The notes: generated by a model from the letters alone, not told the origin. DNA of 64,000 bases from Hydrogenophilales bacterium 28-61-23 (GCA_002281555.1 NCGJ01000006.1:62001-126000); one strand, 5' to 3'. Positions 28,901 through 38,164 are shown, counted from the stretch's first letter. Made by a program: numbers and translations.

Positions 28901-29441
28901 ATTCCAGGTAATACCGATCCGGGAAGCGCGCGCGCCATGCTTTGGCCAAAGTGCGCGCGGTATCCAGCGCCTCGTTCATCAAGGCCACGCCGACATCGCC
29001 CTGATGCCCGCCGGACAACGCGATCAACCCGGCGGTGCTGTCCGCATCGAACCAGCTTGGCTGCAAGATCGCGCGGCCGCGATGCATGTTGCCGCGATAG
29101 GCGCGGGTCAGCAGTTCGCACAGATTGCGCCAACCCTGGGTGTCCTGCACCAGCAGCAGCAAGCGCGTCGGCTTGTCGGAAGACTCCGGCGGCGCCACCC
29201 AGACATCGCAGCCGGCAATCGGCTTGAGCCCCTTCTTGCGCGCGGCGGAATAGAACTTGACCAGCCCGAATACATTGCCCAGGTCGGTCAACGCCAGCGC
29301 CGGCATCGCATCGGCGCGGGCCAGCCGGATCGCATCGTCGATGCGCAGGATGCTGTCCTGGATCGAGTATTCGCTGTGTAGACGCAGGTGGACGAAACGG
29401 GGGGAGGCGGGAGTAGGAGAAATAGGCAGCGGCTCGGACAT
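25932..29441 (-). CDS. dnaE: DNA polymerase III alpha subunit
   Basis: The 1169-residue replicative polymerase subunit. In order: PHP domain (VHLRLHSEYSIQDSILR; TDLGNVFGLVKFY), the palm with the three catalytic aspartates in MPDFDVDFCQDGR and the upstream PVGPGRGSGAGSLVAF, the helix-hairpin-helix region, then the OB-fold (IASMRIQMTRRGKMASIVLDD). Length is normal for a proteobacterial DnaE1. Monocistronic; the upstream gap 29442-29745 separates it from a divergent kinase operon. Confidence 0.98.
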   Translation of the reverse strand: MSEPLPISPTPASPRFVHLRLHSEYSIQDSILRIDDAIRLARADAMPALALTDLGNVFGLVKFYSAARKKGLKPIAGCDVWVAPPESSDKPTRLLLLVQDTQGWRNLCELLTRAYRGNMHRGRAILQPSWFDADSTAGLIALSGGHQGDVGVALMNEALDTARTLAKAWRARFPDRYYLELQRDGRPECETHIAHAVALAEELSLPVVATHPVEFMQRDDFMAHEARVCISEGYVLTDQRRPKTFTEDDYFKTQAEMAELFADLPQALENSVEIARRCNLVLELGKSKLPDFPTPDGLPLDEYLRQFAREGLVKRMAVLFPDEKVRASRLREYEDRLELELNTIIQMGFPGYFLIVADFINWGKHNGVPVGPGRGSGAGSLVAFSIGITDLDPLAYALLFERFLNPERVSMPDFDVDFCQDGRGRVIEYVRDKYGADAVSQIATFGTMAARAVLRDVGRVLDLSYMFCDQLSKMIPNQPGKNVSLDEALEQVPELKTRYEQEEEVKELFDLARKLEGLSRNVGTHAGGVLIAPGKLTDFCPLYNVEGSDSVVSQFDKDDVEKVGLVKFDFLGLRNLTIIDWAVRYIKLLDPNWDVNLETLPLDDKGAYDILKKANTTAIFQLESDGMKKLLTKLEPDRFEDIIAVLALYRPGPLGSGMVDDFILRKKGKQSIDYFHPDLKECLEPTYGVIVYQEQVMQISQIIGGYTLGGADLLRRAMGKKKAEEMAKHRSIMAEGAAKKGYEPALAMKLFDLMEKFAEYGFNKSHTAAYAVVSYQTAWLKAHHTAAYMAGTLSADMDDTDSVKIFVDDAIKNGIAILPPDVNQSGFRFVPVDRKQVRYGLGAVKGTGEGAINCILAARESGGAFNDLFDFCRRVDKRIVNRRVIEALVRSGGFDTLHPGGASNRNALLMSVGLAMEWAETQHANAAQDSLFGEVEAQTPPDLVKAAEWGLKERLIQEKAALGLYLSGHPFDADRAALKGLVDRSLKDVKPQRELQLMAGTIASMRIQMTRRGKMASIVLDDRSAQIEIAVFGELFDANKPLLKEDALLIVAGNARDDSYSGGMRVTAEEVMDIDTARTRFATGLKLDLKEGIDVRHLIDLLTGYKDANGCAVSLHYRNPQAECDLQLGPAWRLRLSEELFVALAEFGTFNVGYAVVLKSSRDRERAAA

Positions 29442-29745
29442 GGGCGAATTCTAATCGGCCGGATGGCTTCGATGCCGCTTACACATATCGGTTTATCGCC
29501 ATTGGCTAATACAGCGCGCTTAGCCATGCTCCAGCCCCGGCTCAAAGATCGGTTTCGTGGCCATATGCGCCGATTGCGAATAATTCCCATCACACCTGAT
29601 AATCCGGGCCAATTGCGGTGATCATGACCCACGGTATCAAGCGCAGCAGACATTACGCCCAGGCGCTGGCCGGGATGGGCCCGCGGAACCAGCCAGATAT
29701 GCCGCGGATTCATGGACGCTTTACCCAACATGAGACACAACCGTC
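29442..29745. other. Divergent intergenic region, dnaE / hybrid kinase
   Basis: About 304 bases between divergent genes. It should carry both promoters. No ORF with family support, no terminator-like hairpin and no RNA gene was recognised. Confidence 0.5.
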
Positions 29746-32700
29746 ATGCAGCCTCCAGCCTTTCCCGAGAATGAGCTACAGCGTCTGGCGGCGCTGCGTG
29801 AACGCGCGATATTGGATACCCGGCCCGAGGCGCGTTTCGACCGCCTGACCCGCCTGGCGCAACAGATGTTCGGCACCCAGATGGCGCTGGTCTCGCTGGT
29901 GGATGCCGAGCGCCAGTGGTTCAAATCCCGCCAGGGGCTGGATGCCTGCCAAACCGGACGCGATATTTCTTTCTGCGGCCACGCCATTCTCGGCACGGAT
30001 ATCTTCCACGTCGCCGACGCCATGCGCGACCCTCGCTTCGCCGACAACCCGCTGGTGACCGGGCCGCCGCACATCCGCTTCTATGCCGGCGCACCGCTCA
30101 GCACGAAGGACGGCTACCGCATCGGCACCCTGTGCATCATCGACGACCAGTCACGCCAACTGACAGCGGCGGAACTGCGCACGCTACGCGATCTCGCCGA
30201 TTGCGTGGAGGAGGAAATCAACCGGAGTGACCAGCATAAACAGGAGCAGGTGCTGAATCAGTTCAAAAGCACCCTCGACCGCACCCTCGACTGCGTGTTC
30301 ATGTTCGACGCCCAGAACTTGCGCTTTTTCTATGCCAACCAGGGTGCCCTGCTGCAGGTCGGCTACGATCTGGACGAGCTGCGGGACATGCACCCCTATG
30401 ACATCAAGCCGGACATCGACGCGGCGCGATTCCGTGAACTAATCGCCCCGCTGCTGTCCGGGGAACGGGCATCGCTCACCTTCGAGACGGCGCACCAGCA
30501 CAAGAACGGCCAGCGCCTGCCGGTGGAGATCTTTTACCAATACATGGCCCCCAGCGATGAACCACCGCGCTTTGTCGCCATCGTGCGCGACATCAGCGAG
30601 CGCAAGCAGGCCGAGGCAGAACGCAACCACATCGCGACTCTGCTGAACAACATTCTGGATGCGGCATCCGAGGTATCGATCATCGCCACTGATCCCCAGG
30701 GCCTGATTACCACCTTCAACCGTGGCGCCGAGCGTTTGCTCGGCTATACGGCCGAGGAGATGGTGGGCCAGCAGACCCCCGCCATCATCCATTTACCTGC
30801 GGAGGTTGTGGCACGGGGAAATGCGCTCAGCGCCCAGTTCGGCCGTCCGATAGAAGGCTTCCGCGTGTTCGTCGAAATGCCCGAGCGACATGGTTCGGAA
30901 AAGCGTGAGTGGACCTACGTCCACAAGGATGGTCAGCCCATTCCGGTGTCGCTGGTGGTAACGACCATGCGCGCCGATACCGGGGAGATCATCGGCTATC
31001 TCGGCATCGCCGAGGACATCACCGAGCGCAAGCGGGCCGAAATCGCGCTACGCGACCAGGCCGAGCGCACCCAGGCCATCCTCGACAACATGATCGACGG
31101 CATCATCACCATCGACCAGGCCGGCATCGTCCACTCGTTCACCCCCGCAGCCGAGCGCATCTTCGGCTACACGTCCGATGAAGTGCTGGGCCGGAACGTC
31201 AAGATGCTGATGCCCAACCCGCACCGTGACGCCCACGACGGTTATCTGCGCAATTACCAGGCCACCGGTGTGGCGCGCATCATCGGCATCGGCCGCGAAG
31301 TGGAAGGCCAGCGCAAGGACGGCAGCCTGTTCCCGATGGATCTGGCGATCTCCGAAATCACCCACCAGGGCAAGCCCATGTATGTCGGCATGGTGCGCGA
31401 CATCACCGAGCGCAAGCGGGTGGAACGCATGAAGAGCGAATTCGTCTCCACCGTCAGCCATGAACTGCGCACCCCGCTCACCGCCATATCCGGCGCCCTG
31501 GGCCTGCTCGCGGGCGACGCGCTGGGTGAGTTGCCCACTCAGGCGCAACAGATGATAGCCATCGCCCACAAGAACAGCCTGCGCCTGACCCACCTGATCA
31601 ACGACCTGCTCGACATGGAGAAGATCGCCGCCGGCAAGCTCCATTTCGACCTGCAGCCCCAGGCGCTGAGGCCGCTGCTGGAACAGGCGCTGGAGGCGAA
31701 CCGATCCTACGGCGCCGAACGCCGGGTGACCCTGGCTTTGACCGGTGCGGCGTCCGATGTGCAGGTGCGCGTGGACAGCCAGCGCCTGATGCAGGTGTTG
31801 TCCAACCTGCTGTCCAACGCCATCAAATACTCGCCGGAAGACGGCACGGTGGAGGTCGCCATGGAACAGCGGGAAAAATCGCTGCGGGTGACGGTAACCG
31901 ACCATGGCCCCGGCATCCCGCAGGCATTCAGTGCCCGCATCTTCGAGAAGTTCGCCCAGGCCGACTCCTCCGACACGCGCCAGAAGGGCGGCACCGGCCT
32001 GGGCCTGGCCATCACCCGCGAGTTGGTGGAACGCATGGGCGGACGCATCGGCTTCGAGTCGGTGGAAGGCCAAGGCGCCCGCTTCCATTTCGACCTGCCG
32101 CTCTGGAATGCGCAAGGCCCGGATGCCGCGACCAGCCCCGATGTCAGCCTGGCGGCCGATGCGGCGCGCATCCTGGTGGTGGAGGACGAACCGGATATCG
32201 CCCATCTGCTCGGCCTGATGCTGACCCGGGCCGGTTACGCGGTGGACATCGCCAACAGCGGCGCCGAGGCGCTGGCGGCGCTGCAACAGTCCCACTACGC
32301 CGCCATGACCCTGGATCTGATGTTGCCGGACATCGGCGGCCTGGAGATCATTCGCCAGGTGCGCCAGCGGCCGGAAACAGCGGACCTGCCCATCGTGGTG
32401 GTATCGGCCAAGGTGGAAGAAGGCCGGCTGGCCATCAACGGTGATTTTTCCGGCATCGACTGGCAGGCCAAACCCATCGACGAGACCCGTCTGCTGTCCA
32501 TGCTGGAAAGGCAGTTGTCCGCCGGCATGAGCGAACAGACCCCCAGGGTGCTGCATGTGGAGGACGATGCCGACCTGCATCAGGTGCTAAGCGCCATGCT
32601 CGGCGGACGCTTCGACTTCGAACTGGCGACCACGCTGCGCGAGGCCCGTGCCCGCATCGGGCTGGAACACTTCGACGTCGTGATCCTCGACCTCAGCCTG

Positions 32701-32910
32701 CCGGACGGCTCCGGCTGGGAACTGCTGCCGGAGATACGCGCGCACCTGCCGGATGCCCGGGTCGTCATTCTGTCCGGCACCGACTTGACGCCGGACGAGA
32801 CCCGCAAGGTGGAAGCCGTGCTGCTCAAAACACAGGTCTCGCCGCGCGAGTTGCTGGACACGCTCAATAGCCGCATCCAATCATCCAGACCCGAAGGAAA
32901 TCAGCCATGA
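29746..32910 (+). CDS. GAF-PAS3 hybrid sensor histidine kinase with two receivers
   Basis: A 1054-residue cytoplasmic kinase without membrane segments. In order: GAF (residues about 20-160, DISFCGHAIL and FYAGAPLSTKDGYRIGTLC), three PAS domains each ending in an ERK-x-AE linker, HisKA with the phospho-His in FVSTVSHELRTPLT, HATPase with SNLLSNAIKYSP and GTGLGLAITREL, then two receiver domains with phospho-acceptors in LDLMLPDIGG and LDLSLPDGSG. The third PAS resembles FixL-type sensors (RDAHDGYL), which may bind haem; His ligand not verified. Its stop overlaps the start of the next response regulator gene (TGA 32908-32910), so it heads a phosphorelay operon reaching 35307. Confidence 0.92.
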   Translation: MQPPAFPENELQRLAALRERAILDTRPEARFDRLTRLAQQMFGTQMALVSLVDAERQWFKSRQGLDACQTGRDISFCGHAILGTDIFHVADAMRDPRFADNPLVTGPPHIRFYAGAPLSTKDGYRIGTLCIIDDQSRQLTAAELRTLRDLADCVEEEINRSDQHKQEQVLNQFKSTLDRTLDCVFMFDAQNLRFFYANQGALLQVGYDLDELRDMHPYDIKPDIDAARFRELIAPLLSGERASLTFETAHQHKNGQRLPVEIFYQYMAPSDEPPRFVAIVRDISERKQAEAERNHIATLLNNILDAASEVSIIATDPQGLITTFNRGAERLLGYTAEEMVGQQTPAIIHLPAEVVARGNALSAQFGRPIEGFRVFVEMPERHGSEKREWTYVHKDGQPIPVSLVVTTMRADTGEIIGYLGIAEDITERKRAEIALRDQAERTQAILDNMIDGIITIDQAGIVHSFTPAAERIFGYTSDEVLGRNVKMLMPNPHRDAHDGYLRNYQATGVARIIGIGREVEGQRKDGSLFPMDLAISEITHQGKPMYVGMVRDITERKRVERMKSEFVSTVSHELRTPLTAISGALGLLAGDALGELPTQAQQMIAIAHKNSLRLTHLINDLLDMEKIAAGKLHFDLQPQALRPLLEQALEANRSYGAERRVTLALTGAASDVQVRVDSQRLMQVLSNLLSNAIKYSPEDGTVEVAMEQREKSLRVTVTDHGPGIPQAFSARIFEKFAQADSSDTRQKGGTGLGLAITRELVERMGGRIGFESVEGQGARFHFDLPLWNAQGPDAATSPDVSLAADAARILVVEDEPDIAHLLGLMLTRAGYAVDIANSGAEALAALQQSHYAAMTLDLMLPDIGGLEIIRQVRQRPETADLPIVVVSAKVEEGRLAINGDFSGIDWQAKPIDETRLLSMLERQLSAGMSEQTPRVLHVEDDADLHQVLSAMLGGRFDFELATTLREARARIGLEHFDVVILDLSLPDGSGWELLPEIRAHLPDARVVILSGTDLTPDETRKVEAVLLKTQVSPRELLDTLNSRIQSSRPEGNQP

Positions 32911-33284
32911 GCGCATTGCAACGCATCCTCTATGTCGAGGACGAACCCGATATCCAGGCGGTAGCCAGGATAGCGCTGGAAATGGTCGGCGGCTTCACGG
33001 TCAAGACCTGCTCGTCCGGCCAGGAAGCGCTGCGCGAAGCGGTGGCCTTTGCGCCGGACCTGATCCTGCTCGACGTGATGATGCCGGGCATGGATGGCCC
33101 GAGCACGTTCAAGGCCCTGCGCGAACTGCCCGAACTCGCCGAGACGCCGGTGGCCTTCATGACCGCCAAGGTGCAGCCGGCGGAAGTGGCGTATTACAAA
33201 TCGCTGGGCGCGCGTGACGTGATCGCCAAACCGTTCGACCCGATGACCCTCGCGGATCAGGTACGCGCCATCTGGGAGGCCTGA
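32907..33284 (+). CDS. Single-domain response regulator
   Basis: A 125-residue CheY-like receiver. Acid pocket E11-D12, phospho-acceptor D56 in LILLDVMMPGMDG, Thr in FMTAKV and switch Lys in VIAKPFD are all present, so it should be phosphorylatable. It overlaps the hybrid kinase gene by four bases and ends one base before the next gene, so it is an obvious shuttle in the phosphorelay. Confidence 0.93.
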   Translation: MSALQRILYVEDEPDIQAVARIALEMVGGFTVKTCSSGQEALREAVAFAPDLILLDVMMPGMDGPSTFKALRELPELAETPVAFMTAKVQPAEVAYYKSLGARDVIAKPFDPMTLADQVRAIWEA

Positions 33285-33285
33285 A

Positions 33286-34977
33286 ATGACCGACGACAAA
33301 GCCGCCGCCGTGGCCGAACAACTGGCCCGTCTGCGTAATGACTACCTGGCGCGCCTGCCGGCGGAGCTGGCGGAATTGAACTCGCTGGCCGCCGGCCTGT
33401 GCGGCGGCGAGGAACACAAGCCCGAAATCGACCGCGCCAGCCTGGACGAACTGCACCACCGCCTGCACAAGCTGGCCGGTTCCGGCGGCACCTTTGGCCT
33501 AGCCGACCTGAGCGCGAGTGCGCGCAGCCTGGAACAACGGGCCAAGGGCTGGCTGGCGAACTCCCCGGACAAGCTGGAAGTGGAAGCACGCCATGCGTTT
33601 GCGGCGGGCGTGGCCGCGCTCGGCGCAACCCTGGCCGAGCTCGATCTCCCGGCCAGCGCGACGCCGACCGCCAGCACCATGCCCGCCAGCGCGGCGGCGC
33701 CCGGCAAGTACGTCCAGGTCTGGCTGGTTGAGGACGATGTCCTGCTCGGCCAGGAACTGGTGCGCCAGCTTGAGTCTTTCAACTATCAGGTTCGCCTGTT
33801 CACGCGCATCGGCGACGCCGAGCACGCCGCCCAATCGGAGCGGCCCGACATGCTGATCATGGACGTCATGTTCGAACAGGAGGGGGTCAATGCCACCGAG
33901 AAGCTCGCCCTGAGTCCTGATCTCCGCAAACTGGCCTGCCCGCTGCTGTTCATCACCTCGGTCGACGACTTCAAGTCGCGGGTGCGCGCCGCGCAACTGG
34001 GAGCACAGGGCTACTTTCTCAAGCCCCTGGACGTGCCGCGCCTGGTGAGCCGCATGGAACAGGTTTTCGAGCAACGTCTGGCGCCGCCGCAGCGGGTGCT
34101 GATCGTCGATGACGACCTGGATTTGGCCGCGCATTACCGTTTGGCCCTGCTCGGCGCCGGCATGGAGGTGGAGGTGCTGCACCAGCCGGAAACCCTGATC
34201 GAAAAGGTCTCGGCTTTCCGCCCGGAACTGGTGCTGATGGACCTGCACATGCCCGAGATTTCAGGCCCCGATCTGGCCGGCGTGATCCGCCAGCACGACA
34301 ACTGGGCCAGCCTGCCCATTGTCTATCTCTCCGCCGAGACCGACCTGACCCGGCAGATCGAGGCCATGGAGCGCGGCGCCGACGATTTCCTGACCAAACC
34401 GATTTCCAACGCCCAACTCATCTCGGCCGTGCGCGTGCGCGTGGAGCGCGCCCGCCAACTGGCCGCCCAGATCAGCAAGGACAGCCTGACCGGCCTGCTC
34501 AAACACGCCAGCATCAAGGAGGCGGCCGATATAGAGGTGATTCGCGCCCGCCGCATTGGCAAACCCGTGACCCTGGCGATGCTGGACATCGACCACTTCA
34601 AGTTGGTCAACGACAACTATGGCCATGCCATGGGCGATGTCGTCATCTCCTCCGTCGCCATGCTGCTGCGCCAGCGCCTGCGCCAGTCCGACCTGATCGG
34701 CCGCTACGGCGGCGAGGAATTCGCGGCGGTGCTGCCGGAATGCGACGCCGAGCACGCGCATCGGCTGCTGGACGACATCCGCCAACGTTTTGCCGCCCTG
34801 CGCTTCAGCCACGAAGGCAAGGACTTCGCCTGCACGCTGTCCGCGGGCCTGGTCTGTTCCAGCCAGTATCCCGACAACACCGGCGCGGAACTGCTGGCCG
34901 CCGCCGACGAGGCACTCTATGCCGCAAAACGGGGTGGACGCAATCAGGTCCGCGTCGCCGCGCCGGACATCCGCTGA
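33286..34977 (+). CDS. Hpt-REC-REC-GGDEF diguanylate cyclase
   Basis: A 563-residue output protein. Residues 1-120 form an Hpt domain with phospho-His H61 (HKLAGSGGTFG). Receivers follow at about 145-260 (LIMDVMFEQEG) and 268-385 (LVLMDLHMPEISG), both with intact Asp. The C-terminal GGDEF domain carries RYGGEEF and an upstream RxxD (RQSD) inhibitory site five residues before it, so it is likely an active, product-inhibited cyclase. The combination of Hpt with two receivers and a GGDEF output in one chain lets it take part in phosphate transfer and make c-di-GMP. Confidence 0.92.
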   Translation: MTDDKAAAVAEQLARLRNDYLARLPAELAELNSLAAGLCGGEEHKPEIDRASLDELHHRLHKLAGSGGTFGLADLSASARSLEQRAKGWLANSPDKLEVEARHAFAAGVAALGATLAELDLPASATPTASTMPASAAAPGKYVQVWLVEDDVLLGQELVRQLESFNYQVRLFTRIGDAEHAAQSERPDMLIMDVMFEQEGVNATEKLALSPDLRKLACPLLFITSVDDFKSRVRAAQLGAQGYFLKPLDVPRLVSRMEQVFEQRLAPPQRVLIVDDDLDLAAHYRLALLGAGMEVEVLHQPETLIEKVSAFRPELVLMDLHMPEISGPDLAGVIRQHDNWASLPIVYLSAETDLTRQIEAMERGADDFLTKPISNAQLISAVRVRVERARQLAAQISKDSLTGLLKHASIKEAADIEVIRARRIGKPVTLAMLDIDHFKLVNDNYGHAMGDVVISSVAMLLRQRLRQSDLIGRYGGEEFAAVLPECDAEHAHRLLDDIRQRFAALRFSHEGKDFACTLSAGLVCSSQYPDNTGAELLAAADEALYAAKRGGRNQVRVAAPDIR

Positions 34978-34986
34978 GCCTGCGCC

Positions 34987-35307
34987 ATGCCCGCCGCCAG
35001 CCCGATTGAAGCCATGCTCGCCCACCTGCCGCTGCCATTGACCACGGTGGACAATGGCATGGGCGCTCTGCAACTGCTGTTGCGGCAGTCCTTCGACACC
35101 GTCGTGCTGGCGCGCGAGCTGAAGGGCTTGAATGGCGTCGCCGTCACCGCGGCGCTGCGTGCCTCGTTGAGCCACAACACGGCGGCGCGCGTGATCCTGA
35201 TCAGCAGCAACCGCGAGCCCGTGCCCGGCCATCTGCACATCGATGAGACCCTGCCACGTGATCAGGCCCTGCTCGAACGGCTGACGGGATTGCTGGCAAG
35301 TATCTGA
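34987..35307 (+). CDS. Degenerate receiver-like protein
   Basis: A 106-residue protein closing the phosphorelay operon 9 bases after the GGDEF gene. VDNGMGALQLLLRQSFDTVVLAREL resembles the middle of a receiver domain, but the phospho-acceptor position of the expected D-x-x-MPG turn is occupied by the non-acidic run ARELKGLNG, and the N-terminal strand with its acidic pair is missing. It could be a truncated, non-phosphorylated modulator or a decaying gene. The 206-base stretch to the next gene holds nothing recognisable. Confidence 0.5.
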   Translation: MPAASPIEAMLAHLPLPLTTVDNGMGALQLLLRQSFDTVVLARELKGLNGVAVTAALRASLSHNTAARVILISSNREPVPGHLHIDETLPRDQALLERLTGLLASI

Positions 35308-35513
35308 GAAACTCGCTCCGGTAGGCATCAACATCAAGTCCGGATAGCCGAATCTGCATCGCTCTCACGAAAGCGGGAGCCCGTTTTCGCGGCAATGACC
35401 GCCAGGATGGCCCAGATCGGTCTACGCCAGCGCCAGTAGGCGTCATCACAGCGCAACCCACAACACCCTATTCCCGTCAATAATGGCGCCCGTTCCGTAT
35501 CGAAACCGCTCCG

Positions 35514-36200
35514 TTGTATCGCTCACCCCATTTATCCGCCCCGCGTTCGTTCAGCCTGCTTTCGTTGCTCTGTCTGATCTTTGCGGCTTGGGCCTGGGCG
35601 CTGGATGCGGACTATTTGCCGGACGAAAAACTGATTGAGCGGATCCGGCGCGAGCATGGCGCGCCGGCGGCGGAGCGGGTGGCAAAATGGGGGGCGTTGA
35701 TGCAGCAGTTGCCGGCGTTCGATGAAATGGGACGCCTGCGCCGCGTAAACGCGTTTGTGAACAGCATTCCTTCGGCGACCGACATGAGTATCTGGGGCGA
35801 ACTCGATTACTGGGCGACGCCACTGGAATTTTTGGTCAAAAACGCGGGCGATTGCGATGATTACGCGCTGACCAAATATTTCACGTTGAGAAGCAGCGGC
35901 ATTCCGGCGGAAAAATTGCGCATCAGCTATGTGCGCGCCTGGTTGCCCAAACAAATGAAAATGGAAGCGCACATGGTGCTGTCTTATTTTCCCAGCCCGG
36001 ATGCGGACCCGTTGATTCTCGACAATCTGATCTCGGACATTCGTCCCGCCCCGGAACGCACCGATCTCACCCCGACGCACCACTTCAATGCCGAAGGCCT
36101 CTGGTCGGCGCGCCAACGCGGCCAGAATGGACGCATCGGCGACGCCTCCCGGATCGGCCGCTGGGTTGGCCTGCTCTCTCGAATGAAGGAAGGAATGTAA
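35514..36200 (+). CDS. lapG: Periplasmic transglutaminase-like cysteine protease LapG
   Basis: A 228-residue BTLCP-family protease. A signal peptide (about 11-29, ending AWA) is followed by the protease domain with the catalytic triad C114 (NAGDCDDYALTKY), H153 (MEAHMVLSY) and D170 (LILDNLI). In biofilm control LapG cuts the adhesin LapA from the cell surface unless held by LapD. The only suitable start is TTG at 35514, an unusual choice that should lower translation. It ends directly before lapD (36201), so the two are coupled. The target adhesin is not in the window. Confidence 0.92.
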   Translation: MYRSPHLSAPRSFSLLSLLCLIFAAWAWALDADYLPDEKLIERIRREHGAPAAERVAKWGALMQQLPAFDEMGRLRRVNAFVNSIPSATDMSIWGELDYWATPLEFLVKNAGDCDDYALTKYFTLRSSGIPAEKLRISYVRAWLPKQMKMEAHMVLSYFPSPDADPLILDNLISDIRPAPERTDLTPTHHFNAEGLWSARQRGQNGRIGDASRIGRWVGLLSRMKEGM

Positions 36201-38153
36201 ATGCTCGCAAACGCACCCACCAAGTTCAGGCTCAGTCTCAAATCCCTGCTCATCGTTGTGCTGTCGCTGTTGTTTCTGTTGCTGGCCCTGGGCCTGTCCT
36301 GGGCCAATCTGTCGGCCACGCGCGACTTCCTGACCCGGCAACTGGCATCGCATGCGCAGGATGCGGCCACCGTGCTCAGTCTGCAGTTGGCGCCGCACTT
36401 CACGCATGTGGATAACGCGGCCATCGCCAATAACGTCGACGCCCTGTTCGACTCCGGCTATTACCGCGACATCCAGGTGAGCAACGCGCGTGGCGATCTG
36501 ATGTTGCGCAAACAGCAGCCGATCCGGGTCGAAGGCGTGCCGGGCTGGTTTGTCGATCATGTCAATCTGGAAGCACCGCAAGGCAAGGCGGAAGTCAGCA
36601 CCGGCTGGCGCATCGCCGGCCAGGTCAGCGTGGCCAGCCACCCCGGACTCGCCTATCGCCAGCTCTGGCAAACCGCGCTGTCCAACTTCGGCATCAGTCT
36701 GGCCGGCTGGGTGCTGGCGTCCTTGATTACTTTCCTCAGCGTCGCTTTCGCCCTGCGTCCGCTGTCGGCCATGGAAAATCTGGCCCGGCGCATCGCCAAG
36801 GGCGAGTTTCCCCGGCTGGGCAAGCTGCCGCGCGTGCCGGAACTGCATCACATCGGCTATGCGCTCGACGAGATGTCGCAGTCGCTGGAACGCATGCTGG
36901 GCGAGAAATCGCATCTGGTCGCCAACCTGCAAAAGGAACTCAACCACGACAGCGTCACCGGCCTGGCCAATCGCCGCTATCTGGTTTCCGCGCTGGACGC
37001 GGCATTGTCGGAAGACGAGGACAAGTCGCATCTGCTGATCATCGGACGCATCGAAGCGTTTACCGAATACAACAAGCGCATCGGCCGGGACGCCGGCGAC
37101 AACCTGCTGCGCCGGATCGGGCAGATCTGGTCGGAAGCGGCAAAAAACATCGCGCCGAACGGGCTGGCCGCGCGCCTGGACGGGCCCCAGTTCGCCCTGT
37201 TGCTGTCCATGCCGGATGCCGCCAGCGCTCAACAGCATCTGCGCGCACTGAGCGAAGCCGCCGAATTGCAGACCAGCGAGGTCAACCTGGCCATCCACCT
37301 GGGCGCCGGGTTCAGCAATCAATGCGCCAACGCTTCCGCCTGGCTGGCGCGGGTCGATTCCGCGCTGCGTCAGGCGGAAACGCAAACTCCAGGCGCCAAT
37401 GTGCTGGCGGACAGCGGCACGCCGCAACCGCGAACGATCCATGCCGATCTGGCCGGTCTTCTGGAAAACGGCCATCTGGACCTCGACTTCCAGCCCATGT
37501 TCGGCGCCGCCGATGGCGGCATCCAGGTACAGGAGGCGCTGGCGCGCCTGAACTTCGCTGGCGAACGGCTCAAGGTCGGCCCCTGGCTGGCCGAAGCGCA
37601 GATGCGCGGACTGCTCGACCGGCTCGACCGCCTGGCTTTGCAGACCGCCGCCGAACTCTGGGAAAAACACATGCCGCTGGAGCAAACCATCAGCGTCAAC
37701 GTCGCCGCGGCCAGCCTGCTGCATGGCGAAGCCGCGACCTGGCTGGCCGATCTGCCACTGCACACGCCGGAATTGCGCGGCAGGCTGATGCTGGAGTTGC
37801 CGCTCGACGCCCTGCGTTTACCCAGCCTGGCGGCGCCACTTGCGCGCTTACGCGCGAACGGCATCGGCCTGATCATGGATCGTTTCACGCTGGCGTCCGA
37901 TGCCCTCGACCTGCTGGCAGAGTTGCGCCCGGACTGGGTGAAAGTCGACGCCGCCCTGGTCCGCACGCTGGAACATGCCAGCGGCAATCGGCTGCTGCTG
38001 GGTTCGCTGTGCGAATACGCGCGCGGCCTGAAAATCCGCACCTGCGCCTGTGGCATCGAAAACGAAGCGCTGCGCGCGGCCGCCAAGGCGGTCGGTTTCG
38101 ACGCCTTGCAAGGCCATGCGTTCGGTTGGCCGGCGCCGATTGCCCAGAAATGA
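36201..38153 (+). CDS. lapD: Inner-membrane c-di-GMP receptor LapD
   Basis: A 650-residue receptor with two membrane helices (about 15-38 and 166-188) flanking a periplasmic LapD/MoxY sensor domain, then HAMP, a degenerate GGDEF (LDGPQFALLL, no GGDEF) and an EAL-like domain. The EAL region reads VQEALARLNF but the catalytic acidic set is altered (for example DRFTLAS in place of DDFGTG), so it is a binding rather than hydrolysing domain. When c-di-GMP is bound it sequesters LapG and keeps the adhesin on the cell. Directly abuts lapG. Confidence 0.92.
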   Translation: MLANAPTKFRLSLKSLLIVVLSLLFLLLALGLSWANLSATRDFLTRQLASHAQDAATVLSLQLAPHFTHVDNAAIANNVDALFDSGYYRDIQVSNARGDLMLRKQQPIRVEGVPGWFVDHVNLEAPQGKAEVSTGWRIAGQVSVASHPGLAYRQLWQTALSNFGISLAGWVLASLITFLSVAFALRPLSAMENLARRIAKGEFPRLGKLPRVPELHHIGYALDEMSQSLERMLGEKSHLVANLQKELNHDSVTGLANRRYLVSALDAALSEDEDKSHLLIIGRIEAFTEYNKRIGRDAGDNLLRRIGQIWSEAAKNIAPNGLAARLDGPQFALLLSMPDAASAQQHLRALSEAAELQTSEVNLAIHLGAGFSNQCANASAWLARVDSALRQAETQTPGANVLADSGTPQPRTIHADLAGLLENGHLDLDFQPMFGAADGGIQVQEALARLNFAGERLKVGPWLAEAQMRGLLDRLDRLALQTAAELWEKHMPLEQTISVNVAAASLLHGEAATWLADLPLHTPELRGRLMLELPLDALRLPSLAAPLARLRANGIGLIMDRFTLASDALDLLAELRPDWVKVDAALVRTLEHASGNRLLLGSLCEYARGLKIRTCACGIENEALRAAAKAVGFDALQGHAFGWPAPIAQK

Positions 38154-38164
38154 AAATCGACATT

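Noticed and set aside
27867-29381. 504-codon plus-strand ORF
   Set aside because: Antisense of dnaE; sequence composition is that of a shadow frame.
31048-32580. 510-codon minus-strand ORF
   Set aside because: Antisense of the hybrid histidine kinase, which has all kinase motifs in the other frame.
35532-37763. 743-codon minus-strand ORF
   Set aside because: Antisense of lapG and lapD; no family features.
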